A stretch of 9,423 nt of DNA from CAG-390 sp964522215 (lineage in GTDB: Bacteria; Bacillota; Clostridia; Oscillospirales; CAG-272). Under the pieces are notes generated by a model. The model ran no database searches. It was not told the origin of the DNA and saw only the letters and a program-made list of their open reading frames with translations. Numbering within the stretch: position 1 is the stretch's first letter; every line of letters starts with the position of its first letter. Location: NCBI GenBank assembly GCA_964522215.1, contig CAZFVR010000047.1, positions 1-9,423 of the forward strand. The letters run 5' to 3'. This document shows, one piece after another, positions 1-6,966 of this stretch. Both the position numbers and the translations under genes were made by a program.

Positions 1-1
1 T

Positions 2-115
2 CGCCACGACCTTGTATATGATCGGCGCCGGGATGAGGCGGGAAGTACGCAATTCAAACGCGCCGATCGGGGGTTCAAGATCCCCGGCAAACGAAATTAT
101 ATCTTCTCGCCGTAG
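2..115 (+). CDS. Possible C-terminal tail of a gene entering from the left, unidentified
   Basis: One forward frame is open from the left edge to a TAG at 113-115. It encodes about 37 residues, ends in GKRNYIFSP, and is rich in Arg, Lys and Asp. Third codon positions are mostly G or C, as in the secure genes here, which is the only positive coding argument. I do not recognise the family. The stretch also contains a 9-bp inverted repeat (20-28 with 60-68) and a GC hairpin around TTCAAGAT, so it could equally be structured non-coding DNA. No start is visible because the window begins inside it. Confidence 0.25.
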   Translation, partial: RHDLVYDRRRDEAGSTQFKRADRGFKIPGKRNYIFSP

Positions 116-470
116 GGGCGATGGATATCGCATTTGCTTGCGGCTACGCATAAACTCCGAAGGGCGGGGGACGGCTCCCGCCGCAAAGGAGGATGCTTTT
201 GTTTGCGGCTGTAGGTGAGAGCTGCAACTCTTGCCAAGGCTCACAAGTGCTGTGGGAGTTGGCGCGCAGCGCCCGAGGGATCATGACACTGAAAAGAAAA
301 GTTTTAGTTGTTAAAACGCACAAGGGACGTCCCGCGGGGGCGTCCCCTTTGGGGCTGTTATCATCAAACGCATGTATTCTATATAACACGATAGATCTCC
401 CATCATCCGCCGTCATGCCATTCGGTGTGCATTTTTTTAGTATCTGCGATATATTTGTACTATTATTATC
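116..470. other. Gene-free stretch with several hairpins
   Basis: No convincing gene is seen. The visible inverted repeats are GGCGGG/CCCGCC near 164-182, GCCGCAAA/TTTGCGGC at 180-187 and 202-209, GGCGC/GCGCC near 258-270, GTTTTA/TAAAAC at 301-306 and 312-317, and a GC-rich hairpin at 324-346. A 93-codon frame opens at 193 straight after AAAGGAGG with no spacer; its product resembles no family I know and runs through the hairpins into AT-rich promoter DNA, so I do not call it a gene. The packing of hairpins would suit a structured RNA or the end region of an upstream transcript, but no known RNA class was recognised. Confidence 0.4.
324..350 (+). terminator. GC-rich hairpin, possible weak terminator
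   Basis: GGGACG (324-329) pairs with CGTCCC (341-346), and an inner CCC (331-333) pairs with GGG (337-339) around a GCG loop. The hairpin is stable, but only three T follow (348-350) before GGGG, so intrinsic termination would be weak. An AT hairpin (301-317) lies just before it. It could end transcription from the left before the rhamnosidase promoter. Confidence 0.35.
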
Positions 471-499
471 TTGATTTTTTGTGCTTTATGTGCTAAAAT
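471..499 (+). promoter_or_regulatory. Sigma-A type promoter for the rhamnosidase gene
   Basis: A -35 box TTGATT (471-476) is separated by exactly 17 nt from a -10 box TAAAAT (494-499). The surroundings are AT-rich and the start point would fall near 506. That gives a leader of about 70 nt. No operator palindrome or carbon-catabolite (cre-like) site is obvious around it. Confidence 0.7.
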
Positions 500-575
500 A
501 AAATGGCAATAAAAAGCAATAACGGCCCGGAGTCTGCAGGTTGGCAGTGATGAGCCGTGAAAGGTTGTGAATGAT

Positions 576-3059
576 ATGAGATCAGCGAAATTTATTACAC
601 ATGACGGATGGAAGCTGCCGGAGCATCCGCATCCGTGGCGTAACATGCAATTTAACAGCTACGAGCACGAGCTGCCGCGCGGCGAGGGACTGCTTACCGT
701 AAAGCGCAGCTTTATGCCGGAACCCGGTCGCCAAGTGACAAAGGTGACGGTGCGCGCCACCGCGCTTGGTATATTTGATATGTTTATGAACGGCGTTCGC
801 ATCGGCAACGATATTGACGGCAGCTTTTTGGCTGACGAATACAAGCCCGGCTGGACAGACTATCGCCGCCGTGTTTTTGAGTACGAGTATGATGTTACCG
901 AGCTTTGCGGCGAGGATAACCTCTTTGTGGCCGAGGTCTCACCCGGATGGTGGTCGGGGCGCATCTCCTTTGGCTTTTACGGCTTCCGCCCCTGCGCGTT
1001 CTGCGGAGAGATAGAGATAGAATATACGGACGGCGAGATCGAGCTCTTGGCATCATCTCCCGATGGCAACTGGAAAACAGTTATAGCCGGCCCGGTGATG
1101 ACGGCGGATATTTGGAACGGCGAATATTACGATGCTACCATACCCGAGCCGTCTATCCACCCCGAGGCATATGATTGGCAGTCGGCCGTGGCATTTGACG
1201 AGTTTGCGGGCGAGATCGTACCGGTGGTAGGTCCCACCATTCGCGCAAAGCATGAGCTGGTGCGCGAGCCGCTGAGTGCCGTGGTGCACAGCGGAACGGT
1301 GCAGGATGGTTCTCCCCTTGGTGCTATCCGCGTTATCTCAAAGCGCGTTGGCGAGGAATGCCAAAACACCTGCCTACATGCGGGCGAGGCGTTGATCCTT
1401 GATTTCGGTCAAAATATGGTCGGTCGCCCGATTCTTTTCATCAAAGCGGAGCGCGGTACAAAGATATGCGGCTATTTTGCCGAAATGCTTAATGACAGCG
1501 GCGACCCCGAGCGCGGAAATGACGGTCCGCGCGGCAGTATGTACATAAAGAACTACCGCTCGGCTATGGCGCGTATAGTTTACGTGGCTGCGGGTGTGGA
1601 GCGTGAGGTGTACTTCCCCACACATTCGTTCTTCGGCTTCCGCTACCTTGAGATACGCGCCGATCGCGATATTGAGATATCCGTCCTTGGCGAGGTGATA
1701 GGCTCTGATATCGAGGAGGAGGCAAGCTTTGAATGCAGCGATCCCGAGGTAAACAAGCTCTACTCCAACGTTTTGTGGGGCATGAGAGGCAATTATCTTT
1801 CCGTCCCCACCGACTGCCCTCAGCGCGATGAGCGACTTGGCTGGACGGGCGACACACAGATCTTTTGCGGCGCAGCGGCATATCTTGGTGATGTTCGCGG
1901 TTTTATGCACAAGTGGCTGGGTGATGCGCGTGATTCGCAGGTGGACTATGACGGTGCTTATAGTGATGTTATCCCGCGCGTATTTACTGCGGTCGGCGGA
2001 AACGCCGCGTGGGGAGATGCAGGCATCGTTGTTCCCTACCGCCTGTGGCTGATGTATAACGACAGGGAGATCGTAGCCGAGCATTACGAGTCGATGCAGT
2101 ACTACATGCACTTTTTGGAGCAGTACGGTCTTGAGGGACCAAACATTGCATACGGCGACTGGCTCAACTATGATGTAACGGATAAGAGATATATCGCGGT
2201 GGCGTATTACGCCTACAATGCCGAGCTTATGGTAAAATTCAGCCGCATACTCGGCCGTGAAAACGAGGCGGAATACTACCGCCTGCTCCGTGAGCGCATA
2301 GTCGCCCACTGGAGGGAGAGATATATTAAGGACGGCGAGTTGACCGTAAAAACACAAACCGGCTATCTCTTGGCACTGGCGTTCGATCTTGTGGATGGCG
2401 AGCTGCGTGAAAAGCTTATAGGCAGACTGCGCGATGCTATCATCGCAAATAATTACACGCTCTCAACCGGCTTTGTAGGCACCGGCATACTCAATCAAAC
2501 GCTGGCCAAGGTAGGGCTTGATGGGCTTGCCTATTCGCTCCTGCTGCAGACCAACGACCCCTCATGGCTCTATTCAGTCCGCCAGGGTGCTACTACCATT
2601 TGGGAGAGATGGAACTCCTACACCCTTGCCCGCGGCTTTGGCGATGTGGGTATGAACTCCTTTAACCACTACGCATACGGCGCGGTGGCAGAGTGGTTCT
2701 TCTCTGGTATGTGCGGCATCTGCCCGGATGAGGCCGCCCCCGGCTTTGAGGATCACTTTATACTTCGCCCCACACCGGATATGCGCAAAGCAGGTGATAT
2801 CCCTGCAGGGCAGCACCGCATAGAGCACGCCGCGGCAAGATATCGCGATATCAGCTCCGCATGGTCGCTTGTTTGCGGCAGATATGAATACAAATTTACC
2901 ATCCCGCGCGGCTCGGCACGTGTTGAGCTTTTGGCGGGAGAGGGTGCGCACCTGACGGTGAACGGTCTTGAATACAGCATTGAGGAGCTTGGCGGCAAGC
3001 TGGTGGACGGTCGTGCCGTGTTTGAACTTTCGGCGGGCAGCTACACCGTGGTAATTTAA
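576..3059 (+). CDS. Alpha-L-rhamnosidase, glycoside hydrolase family 78
   Basis: The enzyme hydrolyses terminal alpha-L-rhamnose from rhamnosides or rhamnose-containing oligosaccharides by an inverting mechanism. Seen from the ATG at 576 (827 aa): an N-terminal beta domain typical of bacterial rhamnosidases (about 54-190), a second beta domain with DFGQN at 276-280, an (alpha/alpha)6 barrel (about 385-720) and a C-terminal beta domain. The family signature DCPQRDERLGWTGD begins at Asp413; by homology Glu419 is the general acid and Asp426 a substrate ligand. TIWERW (Glu677) and SFNHYAYGAVAEW (His698, Glu706) are the other conserved barrel motifs; the general base should be one of these two Glu. 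No signal peptide is present, so it acts in the cytoplasm on imported substrate. Length is normal and no frameshift is seen. Start: GAAAGG (559-564) lies 11 nt before ATG 576 but only 2 nt before the in-frame GTG at 567, so ATG is preferred. No transporter or regulator gene adjoins it. Confidence 0.95.
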   Translation: MRSAKFITHDGWKLPEHPHPWRNMQFNSYEHELPRGEGLLTVKRSFMPEPGRQVTKVTVRATALGIFDMFMNGVRIGNDIDGSFLADEYKPGWTDYRRRVFEYEYDVTELCGEDNLFVAEVSPGWWSGRISFGFYGFRPCAFCGEIEIEYTDGEIELLASSPDGNWKTVIAGPVMTADIWNGEYYDATIPEPSIHPEAYDWQSAVAFDEFAGEIVPVVGPTIRAKHELVREPLSAVVHSGTVQDGSPLGAIRVISKRVGEECQNTCLHAGEALILDFGQNMVGRPILFIKAERGTKICGYFAEMLNDSGDPERGNDGPRGSMYIKNYRSAMARIVYVAAGVEREVYFPTHSFFGFRYLEIRADRDIEISVLGEVIGSDIEEEASFECSDPEVNKLYSNVLWGMRGNYLSVPTDCPQRDERLGWTGDTQIFCGAAAYLGDVRGFMHKWLGDARDSQVDYDGAYSDVIPRVFTAVGGNAAWGDAGIVVPYRLWLMYNDREIVAEHYESMQYYMHFLEQYGLEGPNIAYGDWLNYDVTDKRYIAVAYYAYNAELMVKFSRILGRENEAEYYRLLRERIVAHWRERYIKDGELTVKTQTGYLLALAFDLVDGELREKLIGRLRDAIIANNYTLSTGFVGTGILNQTLAKVGLDGLAYSLLLQTNDPSWLYSVRQGATTIWERWNSYTLARGFGDVGMNSFNHYAYGAVAEWFFSGMCGICPDEAAPGFEDHFILRPTPDMRKAGDIPAGQHRIEHAAARYRDISSAWSLVCGRYEYKFTIPRGSARVELLAGEGAHLTVNGLEYSIEELGGKLVDGRAVFELSAGSYTVVI

Positions 3060-3140
3060 CTTATCTGACCAAAAAACGGTTGATATGACCCCATTTGCGG
3101 CACAAAAAGCGATTTCGGGCAATTATTTTCGCAAAAAACC

Positions 3141-3169
3141 TTGACATAATCGCCCGAGTGTATTATAAT
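3141..3169 (+). promoter_or_regulatory. Perfect consensus promoter for yceD-rpmF
   Basis: TTGACA (3141-3146), a 17-nt spacer and TATAAT (3164-3169) match the vegetative sigma consensus at all twelve positions. The predicted start is near 3176, giving a leader of about 44 nt. Such strength fits a gene pair feeding ribosome assembly. It also shows that the TTG at 3175 is too early to be the yceD start. Confidence 0.9.
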
Positions 3170-3219
3170 ATGTATTGTCGCTTTTTGTGCCGTCTTATTA
3201 TCGTTATTTGGGAGGCAAT

Positions 3220-3756
3220 ATGCTTATCGATCTTTCAGCACTTTTGCGCGGCGAGACGCGCGAGGTATTGTTTGAATACAATATAACGCTGACCGATGCA
3301 CCGATAGGCATCGAGTATACGGCTCCCGCCGAGGTCAGTGGCAGGGTCACCGACAGTGGCGGATATATAAGGCTTGTAGCCGAGGCGCGCGTTCCCTACA
3401 ATGGTGAGTGCGCACGCTGTCTTGAGCCTATCAGCCGTGCGCTTACCGTAAACTTTGAGCGTACGCTCGTCCCCGAGGGGACGGAGAGCGAACGTGGGCT
3501 ATCCGAGCTTGAGGACGAGGAGGATTACCTCATCATAAAGCAGGGCAAGCTTGATATGGACGAGACACTGAGAGAGACTATATATCTTGAATTTCCATAC
3601 CGTCTGCTTTGCTCCGAGGATTGTCCGGGGCTGTGCCCCCGATGCGGCAAAAAGCTGAGTCCCGGGGAGGTGTGCGGCTGTCAAAAGCCACAGACCGATC
3701 CAAGATGGGATAAGCTAAGAGAACTGCTGGGTAATGACGACGGCGACGAAAAATAA
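3220..3756 (+). CDS. yceD: YceD/DUF177 family protein, linked to large-subunit rRNA and ribosome assembly
   Basis: The 178-residue product is a DUF177 (YceD) protein, a family found directly upstream of rpmF in many bacteria and associated with 23S rRNA accumulation. The signature is visible: NGECARC with Cys64 and Cys67, an acidic stretch (about 96-102), then LEFPYRLLCSEDCPGLCPRC with Cys131, Cys135, Cys139 and Cys142, followed by Cys152 and Cys154. The central Cys cluster is characteristic of the Firmicute form and probably binds zinc. The end, DPRWDKLRELL, is the usual family ending. Start: GGGAGG (3210-3215) sits 4 nt before ATG 3220; an in-frame TTG at 3175 would coincide with the predicted transcription start. 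rpmF begins 43 nt after its stop. The biochemical role remains poorly defined. Confidence 0.92.
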   Translation: MLIDLSALLRGETREVLFEYNITLTDAPIGIEYTAPAEVSGRVTDSGGYIRLVAEARVPYNGECARCLEPISRALTVNFERTLVPEGTESERGLSELEDEEDYLIIKQGKLDMDETLRETIYLEFPYRLLCSEDCPGLCPRCGKKLSPGEVCGCQKPQTDPRWDKLRELLGNDDGDEK

Positions 3757-3799
3757 ATGGAAAGCAATTACAAGACATTAATCAGGGAGGTGTAGAGGT

Positions 3800-3985
3800 A
3801 TGGCAGTACCGAAAAGAAAAGTATCGAAGGCCCGCAGAGACAAGAGACGCTCCAGCACATGGAAGCTCGCAGCTCCCGCGATGGTCAAATGCTCGAATTG
3901 CGGTGAACTCGTTCTGAATCATCATGTCTGCAAGAATTGCGGAATGTATGATGGCAAGAAAGTTCTTGAAGTTGAGGCAAAGTGA
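3800..3985 (+). CDS. rpmF: Large-subunit ribosomal protein bL32
   Basis: The 61-residue, strongly basic protein begins MAVPKRKVSKARRDKRRSS, the hallmark N-terminus of bL32, a component of the 50S subunit. It carries a complete zinc ribbon: CSNC at Cys31/Cys34 and CKNC at Cys44/Cys47. This is therefore the zinc-binding (C+) form rather than the zinc-independent paralogue induced under zinc starvation. GGGAGG (3785-3790) lies 9 nt before the ATG. It is second in an operon with yceD. The plsX/fabH lipid genes that often follow rpmF are absent; a terminator follows at 4016. TGA is its stop, so TGA is a genuine stop codon in this genome. Confidence 0.98.
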   Translation: MAVPKRKVSKARRDKRRSSTWKLAAPAMVKCSNCGELVLNHHVCKNCGMYDGKKVLEVEAK

Positions 3986-4015
3986 TCGAGCTTTAGATAG
4001 GACATCAAAGAAAAG

Positions 4016-4076
4016 GTCGCCGATCGGCGGCGTAGACGGAAATATATGACCGGATGCGCGCCCCGGCGGCTTTTTT
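4016..4076 (+). terminator. Intrinsic terminator of the yceD-rpmF operon
   Basis: GTCGCCG (4016-4022) pairs with CGGCGGC (4064-4070), 7 bp including one G-T pair, and six T follow (4071-4076). The interior can fold further: GGCG with CGCC, and CGG (4037-4039) with CCG (4050-4052). The hairpin starts 30 nt after the rpmF stop. An alternative local palindrome CGCCGATCGGCG overlaps its left arm. Confidence 0.75.
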
Positions 4077-4122
4077 CTAAACTCTGCGACATTTAAAACT
4101 GCAAAAGGATATTATATTTAAA

Positions 4123-5277
4123 ATGAAGATAATAATAAAAAACGCAACAGCAGCCGTGTGTCTGGCGGGCATGGTATTTACACTTGGTGCTTGCCAACTC
4201 TCCCAGATCCTTGGCGGAGACACCACAGCTACACCGGGAGGCTCGGGCACCCCTGTAGGTACTACCTCCGCCCCCATTACAGCCGCCGTGCCGGAGGCCT
4301 TGGATTACTCCACCATCGATCTTTCAAAATACGTCCGCGTGGACTATAAAAATATTGCCCTGCAGGTCAGCGAGCTGCCGGTGGATCCCACCGATGCCGA
4401 GCTTGACCGCGAGCTATACGACCGCATGATAGAGATGGGGCTTTATGAGCTTGATCCTGCCGCCGACAAGACTGCGGCCGGTGACTACATCGAGATGGAA
4501 TATACCGGGTATATGGACGGAGAGACGTTCAGCGGCGGTACGAGCGAAAAGGCAACGATATATCTTGATATCGAAAACAGCGGATATATTGCAGGCTTTG
4601 CGGATGGTCTTATAGGAGTCAGGCCGGGGGATGAGGTCAAGCTTGAGCTTAACTTCCCGGATAACTACTATGAGGATCTTGCAGGCAAGGCGGTGACCTT
4701 TAACGTTAAGGTGCACGGCATCTGCCGCATGGCACTGAGCGATGCCAATGCCGAAACGCTCAGCAGTGGCAGCTACAAGACCATGGCGGAATACCGCGAG
4801 TATCTGCGTGAGTACCTGCAAACGATATCGAGCTACAACGCACTCAACGAGGTGGCAAACGAGATGTGGAACGCGGTGGTCGAGCGCTCCGAGATCCTTG
4901 ACTATCCTCGTGCGCAGTATGAGTATTACTATGCGCTCCTCACCAACGATTATATCAGCGCGGCGGCTGCCAAGGGAGTGGATTATGATACCTATCTTGC
5001 CTCCGAGGGGCTTGATGCCGATAAGATAGACGAAAATATCAAAGGCTATATCAAGACCGAGCTGTTGCTCCACGCAATAGCCGAGCAGGAGGCGTTGGTC
5101 ATTACCGAGGCGGAGTATGACGAATACGTCAACACCTACTACAACTACTACGCCCAGTACCTGCTTTACGGTACCACCAAGGAGCAGATAGTTCAGTATC
5201 TGCGCGAGCAGGCGTTCAACGAAAAGGTGCTCTATACCGTGTTTGGCTACTGCACGCTGACAAAAAAGACGGCGTGA
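4123..5277 (+). CDS. Trigger-factor-like lipoprotein with FKBP-type peptidyl-prolyl isomerase domain
   Basis: This is probably an extracytoplasmic foldase anchored to the outer face of the membrane. Seen in 384 residues: a basic N-terminus and hydrophobic segment ending in the lipobox LGAC (21-24, lipidated Cys24), a Gly/Thr/Pro/Ala-rich linker (about 31-58), an FKBP domain (about 118-200, with AGDYIEMEYTGYMDG, IAGFADGLIG and NFPDNYY), and a helical Tyr/Glu-rich part (about 205-384) laid out like the trigger factor C-terminal chaperone domain, including a late TKEQIVQYLREQAFNEKVLY segment. The ribosome-docking domain of true trigger factor (GFRxGxxP motif) is absent, so it is not the ribosomal tig product. 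PrsA would be the functional parallel. The nearest purine-rich site, AAAGGA (4104-4109), is 13 nt before ATG, a weak ribosome site. TATTAT (4110-4115) could be a -10 box giving almost no leader. The TGA at 5275 lies 18 nt before the gap, and in-frame coding appears to resume beyond it, so the C-terminus may be longer. Confidence 0.88.
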   Translation: MKIIIKNATAAVCLAGMVFTLGACQLSQILGGDTTATPGGSGTPVGTTSAPITAAVPEALDYSTIDLSKYVRVDYKNIALQVSELPVDPTDAELDRELYDRMIEMGLYELDPAADKTAAGDYIEMEYTGYMDGETFSGGTSEKATIYLDIENSGYIAGFADGLIGVRPGDEVKLELNFPDNYYEDLAGKAVTFNVKVHGICRMALSDANAETLSSGSYKTMAEYREYLREYLQTISSYNALNEVANEMWNAVVERSEILDYPRAQYEYYYALLTNDYISAAAAKGVDYDTYLASEGLDADKIDENIKGYIKTELLLHAIAEQEALVITEAEYDEYVNTYYNYYAQYLLYGTTKEQIVQYLREQAFNEKVLYTVFGYCTLTKKTA

Positions 5278-5279
5278 TG

Positions 5280-5295
5280 TGCCGCATCTGCCGCA
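5280..5295 (+). repeat. Left-edge copy of a 16-bp repeat at the assembly gap
   Basis: TGCCGCATCTGCCGCA ends exactly where the N run starts. It is nearly two units of the 9-mer TGCCGCATC. The identical 16-mer starts immediately after the N run. In the frame of the upstream lipoprotein it reads, after TGA TGT, Ala-Ala-Ser-Ala-Ala. Confidence 0.9.
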
Positions 5296-5395
5296 NNNNN
5301 NNNNNNNNNNNNNNNNNNNNNNNNNNNNNNNNNNNNNNNNNNNNNNNNNNNNNNNNNNNNNNNNNNNNNNNNNNNNNNNNNNNNNNNNNNNNNNN
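5296..5395. other. Scaffold gap of 100 N
   Basis: Exactly one hundred undetermined bases are present, the conventional filler for a gap of unknown size. The true length cannot be read from the sequence. The identical 16-mers on both sides suggest either a collapsed short tandem repeat or contig ends that really overlap. Confidence 0.97.
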
Positions 5396-5411
5396 TGCCG
5401 CATCTGCCGCA
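5396..5411 (+). repeat. Right-edge copy of the 16-bp repeat at the assembly gap
   Basis: TGCCGCATCTGCCGCA is identical to 5280-5295 and directly follows the gap. A third, diverged unit (TGCCGCACC at 5405-5413, then TGCGGCC) continues the pattern, as expected at the edge of a degenerating minisatellite. Confidence 0.9.
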
Positions 5412-5441
5412 CCTGCGGCCGATAAGGCCGATGCAGTATAA
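5397..5441 (+). CDS. Ala-rich C-terminal tail, probably of the gene cut by the gap
   Basis: Directly after the gap one forward frame reads AASAAPAADKADAV and stops at TAA (5439-5441), 19 nt before the terminator stem. Ala/Pro/Asp/Lys tails of this kind are common ends of bacterial chaperones and lipoproteins. The repeat bases left of the gap, read in the lipoprotein frame, give the same Ala-Ala-Ser-Ala-Ala. This could be the true end of the FKBP lipoprotein, with the TGA at 5275 being an error or a recent mutation. Alternatively it is the end of an unseen gene inside the gap. Its position right before the terminator supports it being a real gene end. Confidence 0.5.
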   Translation, partial: AASAAPAADKADAV

Positions 5442-5460
5442 ATATAAAAAATATCGCCAA

Positions 5461-5518
5461 GACCGCGGCGGATCGTTTGCTTTAACGATCCGCCGCGGTC
5501 TGTTGTTTTATTTTTTCG
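5461..5518 (+). terminator. Strong bidirectional intrinsic terminator between convergent genes
   Basis: A perfect 15-bp stem (5461-5475 with 5486-5500) encloses a 10-nt loop. On the plus strand it is followed by a T-rich run (5501-5516), ending the lipoprotein unit. On the minus strand the trkH stop (5508-5510) lies just before the hairpin, and the A-rich DNA at 5440-5453 gives a T-rich run after it. One hairpin therefore serves both converging transcription units. Confidence 0.93.
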
Positions 5519-6953
5519 TCCAAGTTGTAGGGGAGAGCAAAAATATCATCGGGTATATCTCAAGCCTGCCTATCAGCATGGTAATGGTAAGCAGGAATGT
5601 GGCAGGCGCGGAATACCCGGCGTAGGACGATGCCGGTCCCACGGCCCCAAGCCCCGGGCCTATGTTGTTGAGGCAGGAGACCGCTGCAGTGAGATTTGTT
5701 GTAAAGTCAAACGGCTCAAGCGACAAAAGCAAAAACACCGCCGCCAGTATCAGCATGTAAAGGGCAAAGTAGGCATTTACCTCAGAGAGCGTGCCGTCAT
5801 CCACGACCTCCCCCTCATGGCGCACACGGCTGACCGCACGCGGGTGGAGCATACGCCGCAGATTGTTTTTTATCATCTTGAAAAGCAGGACAACGCGTGA
5901 GATCTTAAGTCCGCCGGCAGTCGATCCGGCGCATCCGCCTATAAACATAAGCAAAAAGAGGATGCAGCGTGAAAATCCCGGCCAAAGATCAAAATTTGCG
6001 GTTGCGTAGCCTGTTGTTGTGATGATGGATGCCACCTGAAAGGCAGCGAGCCGCAGTGCCTCACCAAGTCCTGAGCAGAGGTGCAGGATGTTTAGCGTTA
6101 TTGCCGCAGTGGCCGCTGTAACTATTCCAAAATATGTGCGCATCTCGCCGCTTTGCAGGGCGGTGCGAAAGCGCCCTATCAGGATAAAATAGTAAAGGTT
6201 AAAGTTTACGCCAAACAGCAGCATAAAAATAGTTATTACCCATTGGCAGTAGGGGGAATACCCTGCAATGCTGTCCGCTTTTATGCCAAAGCCGCCGGTT
6301 CCCGCCGTGCCGAAGGTGTGAAGCAGGGAGTCAAACAGCGACATTCCGCCAAACAGTAACAGCACCACCTGTACCACCGTCATTGCAATGTAAATGAGAT
6401 AGAGTATCTTTGCGGTGTCGCGTATGCGCGGTACGAGCTTGCCTACTATCGGCCCGGGCATTTCGGCGCGCATCACGTGTATCGACCGCCCGGATTCTGT
6501 TGGCAGTATCGCCATCATCAGCACCAGCACCCCCATGCCGCCTATCCAGTGGGTAAAGCTGCGCCAAAACAGCATGCCGTGCCCCATCGCCTCAATATTG
6601 ATGAGTATGGATGCGCCTGTGGTCGTGAATCCGCTCACCGTTTCAAAAAGTGCATCTATGTAGGAGGGTATCTCGCGCGAGAGATAAAAGGGCAAAGCAC
6701 CAATGATGGATAGCATCATCCATGCCAGAGCCACGGTAATAAAGCCCTCGCGCACATATATCACCGTGCTTCGGGGTCTTGAAAATAGGATCATCGCCGC
6801 CGAGAGCGCCGCAGCTATCGCGGCAGATATCAAAAAGCAAGCAAGAGCGCGCCATTCGCCATAGCATATGCAAGTCACGGCGGGCAAAAGCAGCAAGCCA
6901 CCCTCAAGACCTACGATCCGCCCGGTGGTCTTTAGTATCATTCTGTAATTCAT
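5508..6953 (-). CDS. trkH: TrkH family potassium uptake channel subunit
   Basis: This is the membrane pore of a Trk/Ktr-type K+ uptake system. The 481-residue protein is highly hydrophobic with the four membrane-pore-membrane repeats of the family. The four filter segments are readable: TTTGAS (Gly113), TAGTGGFG (Gly220), TTTGYA (Gly315) and NNIGPGLG (Gly432). GGCAGSTAGGLK (339-350) is the conserved gating-loop motif in the third repeat. The length matches TrkH (about 480 aa) better than shorter KtrB proteins. The ATG at 6953 lies 13 nt after the trkA stop, with only a weak GGGG ribosome site upstream, so translation may be coupled to trkA. Gln and Glu residues at the extreme N-terminus precede the first helix normally. 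No truncation is seen. The stop overlaps the T-run of the shared terminator. Confidence 0.96.
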   Translation of the reverse strand: MNYRMILKTTGRIVGLEGGLLLLPAVTCICYGEWRALACFLISAAIAAALSAAMILFSRPRSTVIYVREGFITVALAWMMLSIIGALPFYLSREIPSYIDALFETVSGFTTTGASILINIEAMGHGMLFWRSFTHWIGGMGVLVLMMAILPTESGRSIHVMRAEMPGPIVGKLVPRIRDTAKILYLIYIAMTVVQVVLLLFGGMSLFDSLLHTFGTAGTGGFGIKADSIAGYSPYCQWVITIFMLLFGVNFNLYYFILIGRFRTALQSGEMRTYFGIVTAATAAITLNILHLCSGLGEALRLAAFQVASIITTTGYATANFDLWPGFSRCILFLLMFIGGCAGSTAGGLKISRVVLLFKMIKNNLRRMLHPRAVSRVRHEGEVVDDGTLSEVNAYFALYMLILAAVFLLLSLEPFDFTTNLTAAVSCLNNIGPGLGAVGPASSYAGYSAPATFLLTITMLIGRLEIYPMIFLLSPTTWTKK

Positions 6954-6966
6954 GCCGACCCCGCGC

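Noticed and set aside
66..92. A T-arm-like GGGGGTTCAAGATCCCC suggesting a tRNA end
   Set aside because: The loop has an extra base compared with TTCRANY plus C61, and no matching acceptor 5' strand, D-arm or anticodon arm is found in the preceding 70 bases.
193..474. A 93-codon frame starting directly after AAAGGAGG
   Set aside because: There is no spacer between the ribosome-like site and ATG. The frame crosses a GC hairpin and AT-rich promoter DNA, and the product shows no family features.
1374..2357. Long antisense frame (327 codons) inside the rhamnosidase gene
   Set aside because: It is a shadow of the GC-biased coding strand; the sense frame carries all GH78 motifs.
3757..3795. A 12-codon frame between yceD and rpmF starting right after the yceD stop
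   Set aside because: It has no ribosome site and ends within the rpmF Shine-Dalgarno region; most likely chance.
5280..5411. CRISPR-like repeats at the gap edges
   Set aside because: The units are 9 bp in immediate tandem with no spacers, in a coding-like frame; this is a minisatellite pattern, not a CRISPR array.
4414..5460. Long minus-strand frame spanning the N run
   Set aside because: It counts unknown bases as codons and is antisense to the secure FKBP lipoprotein.
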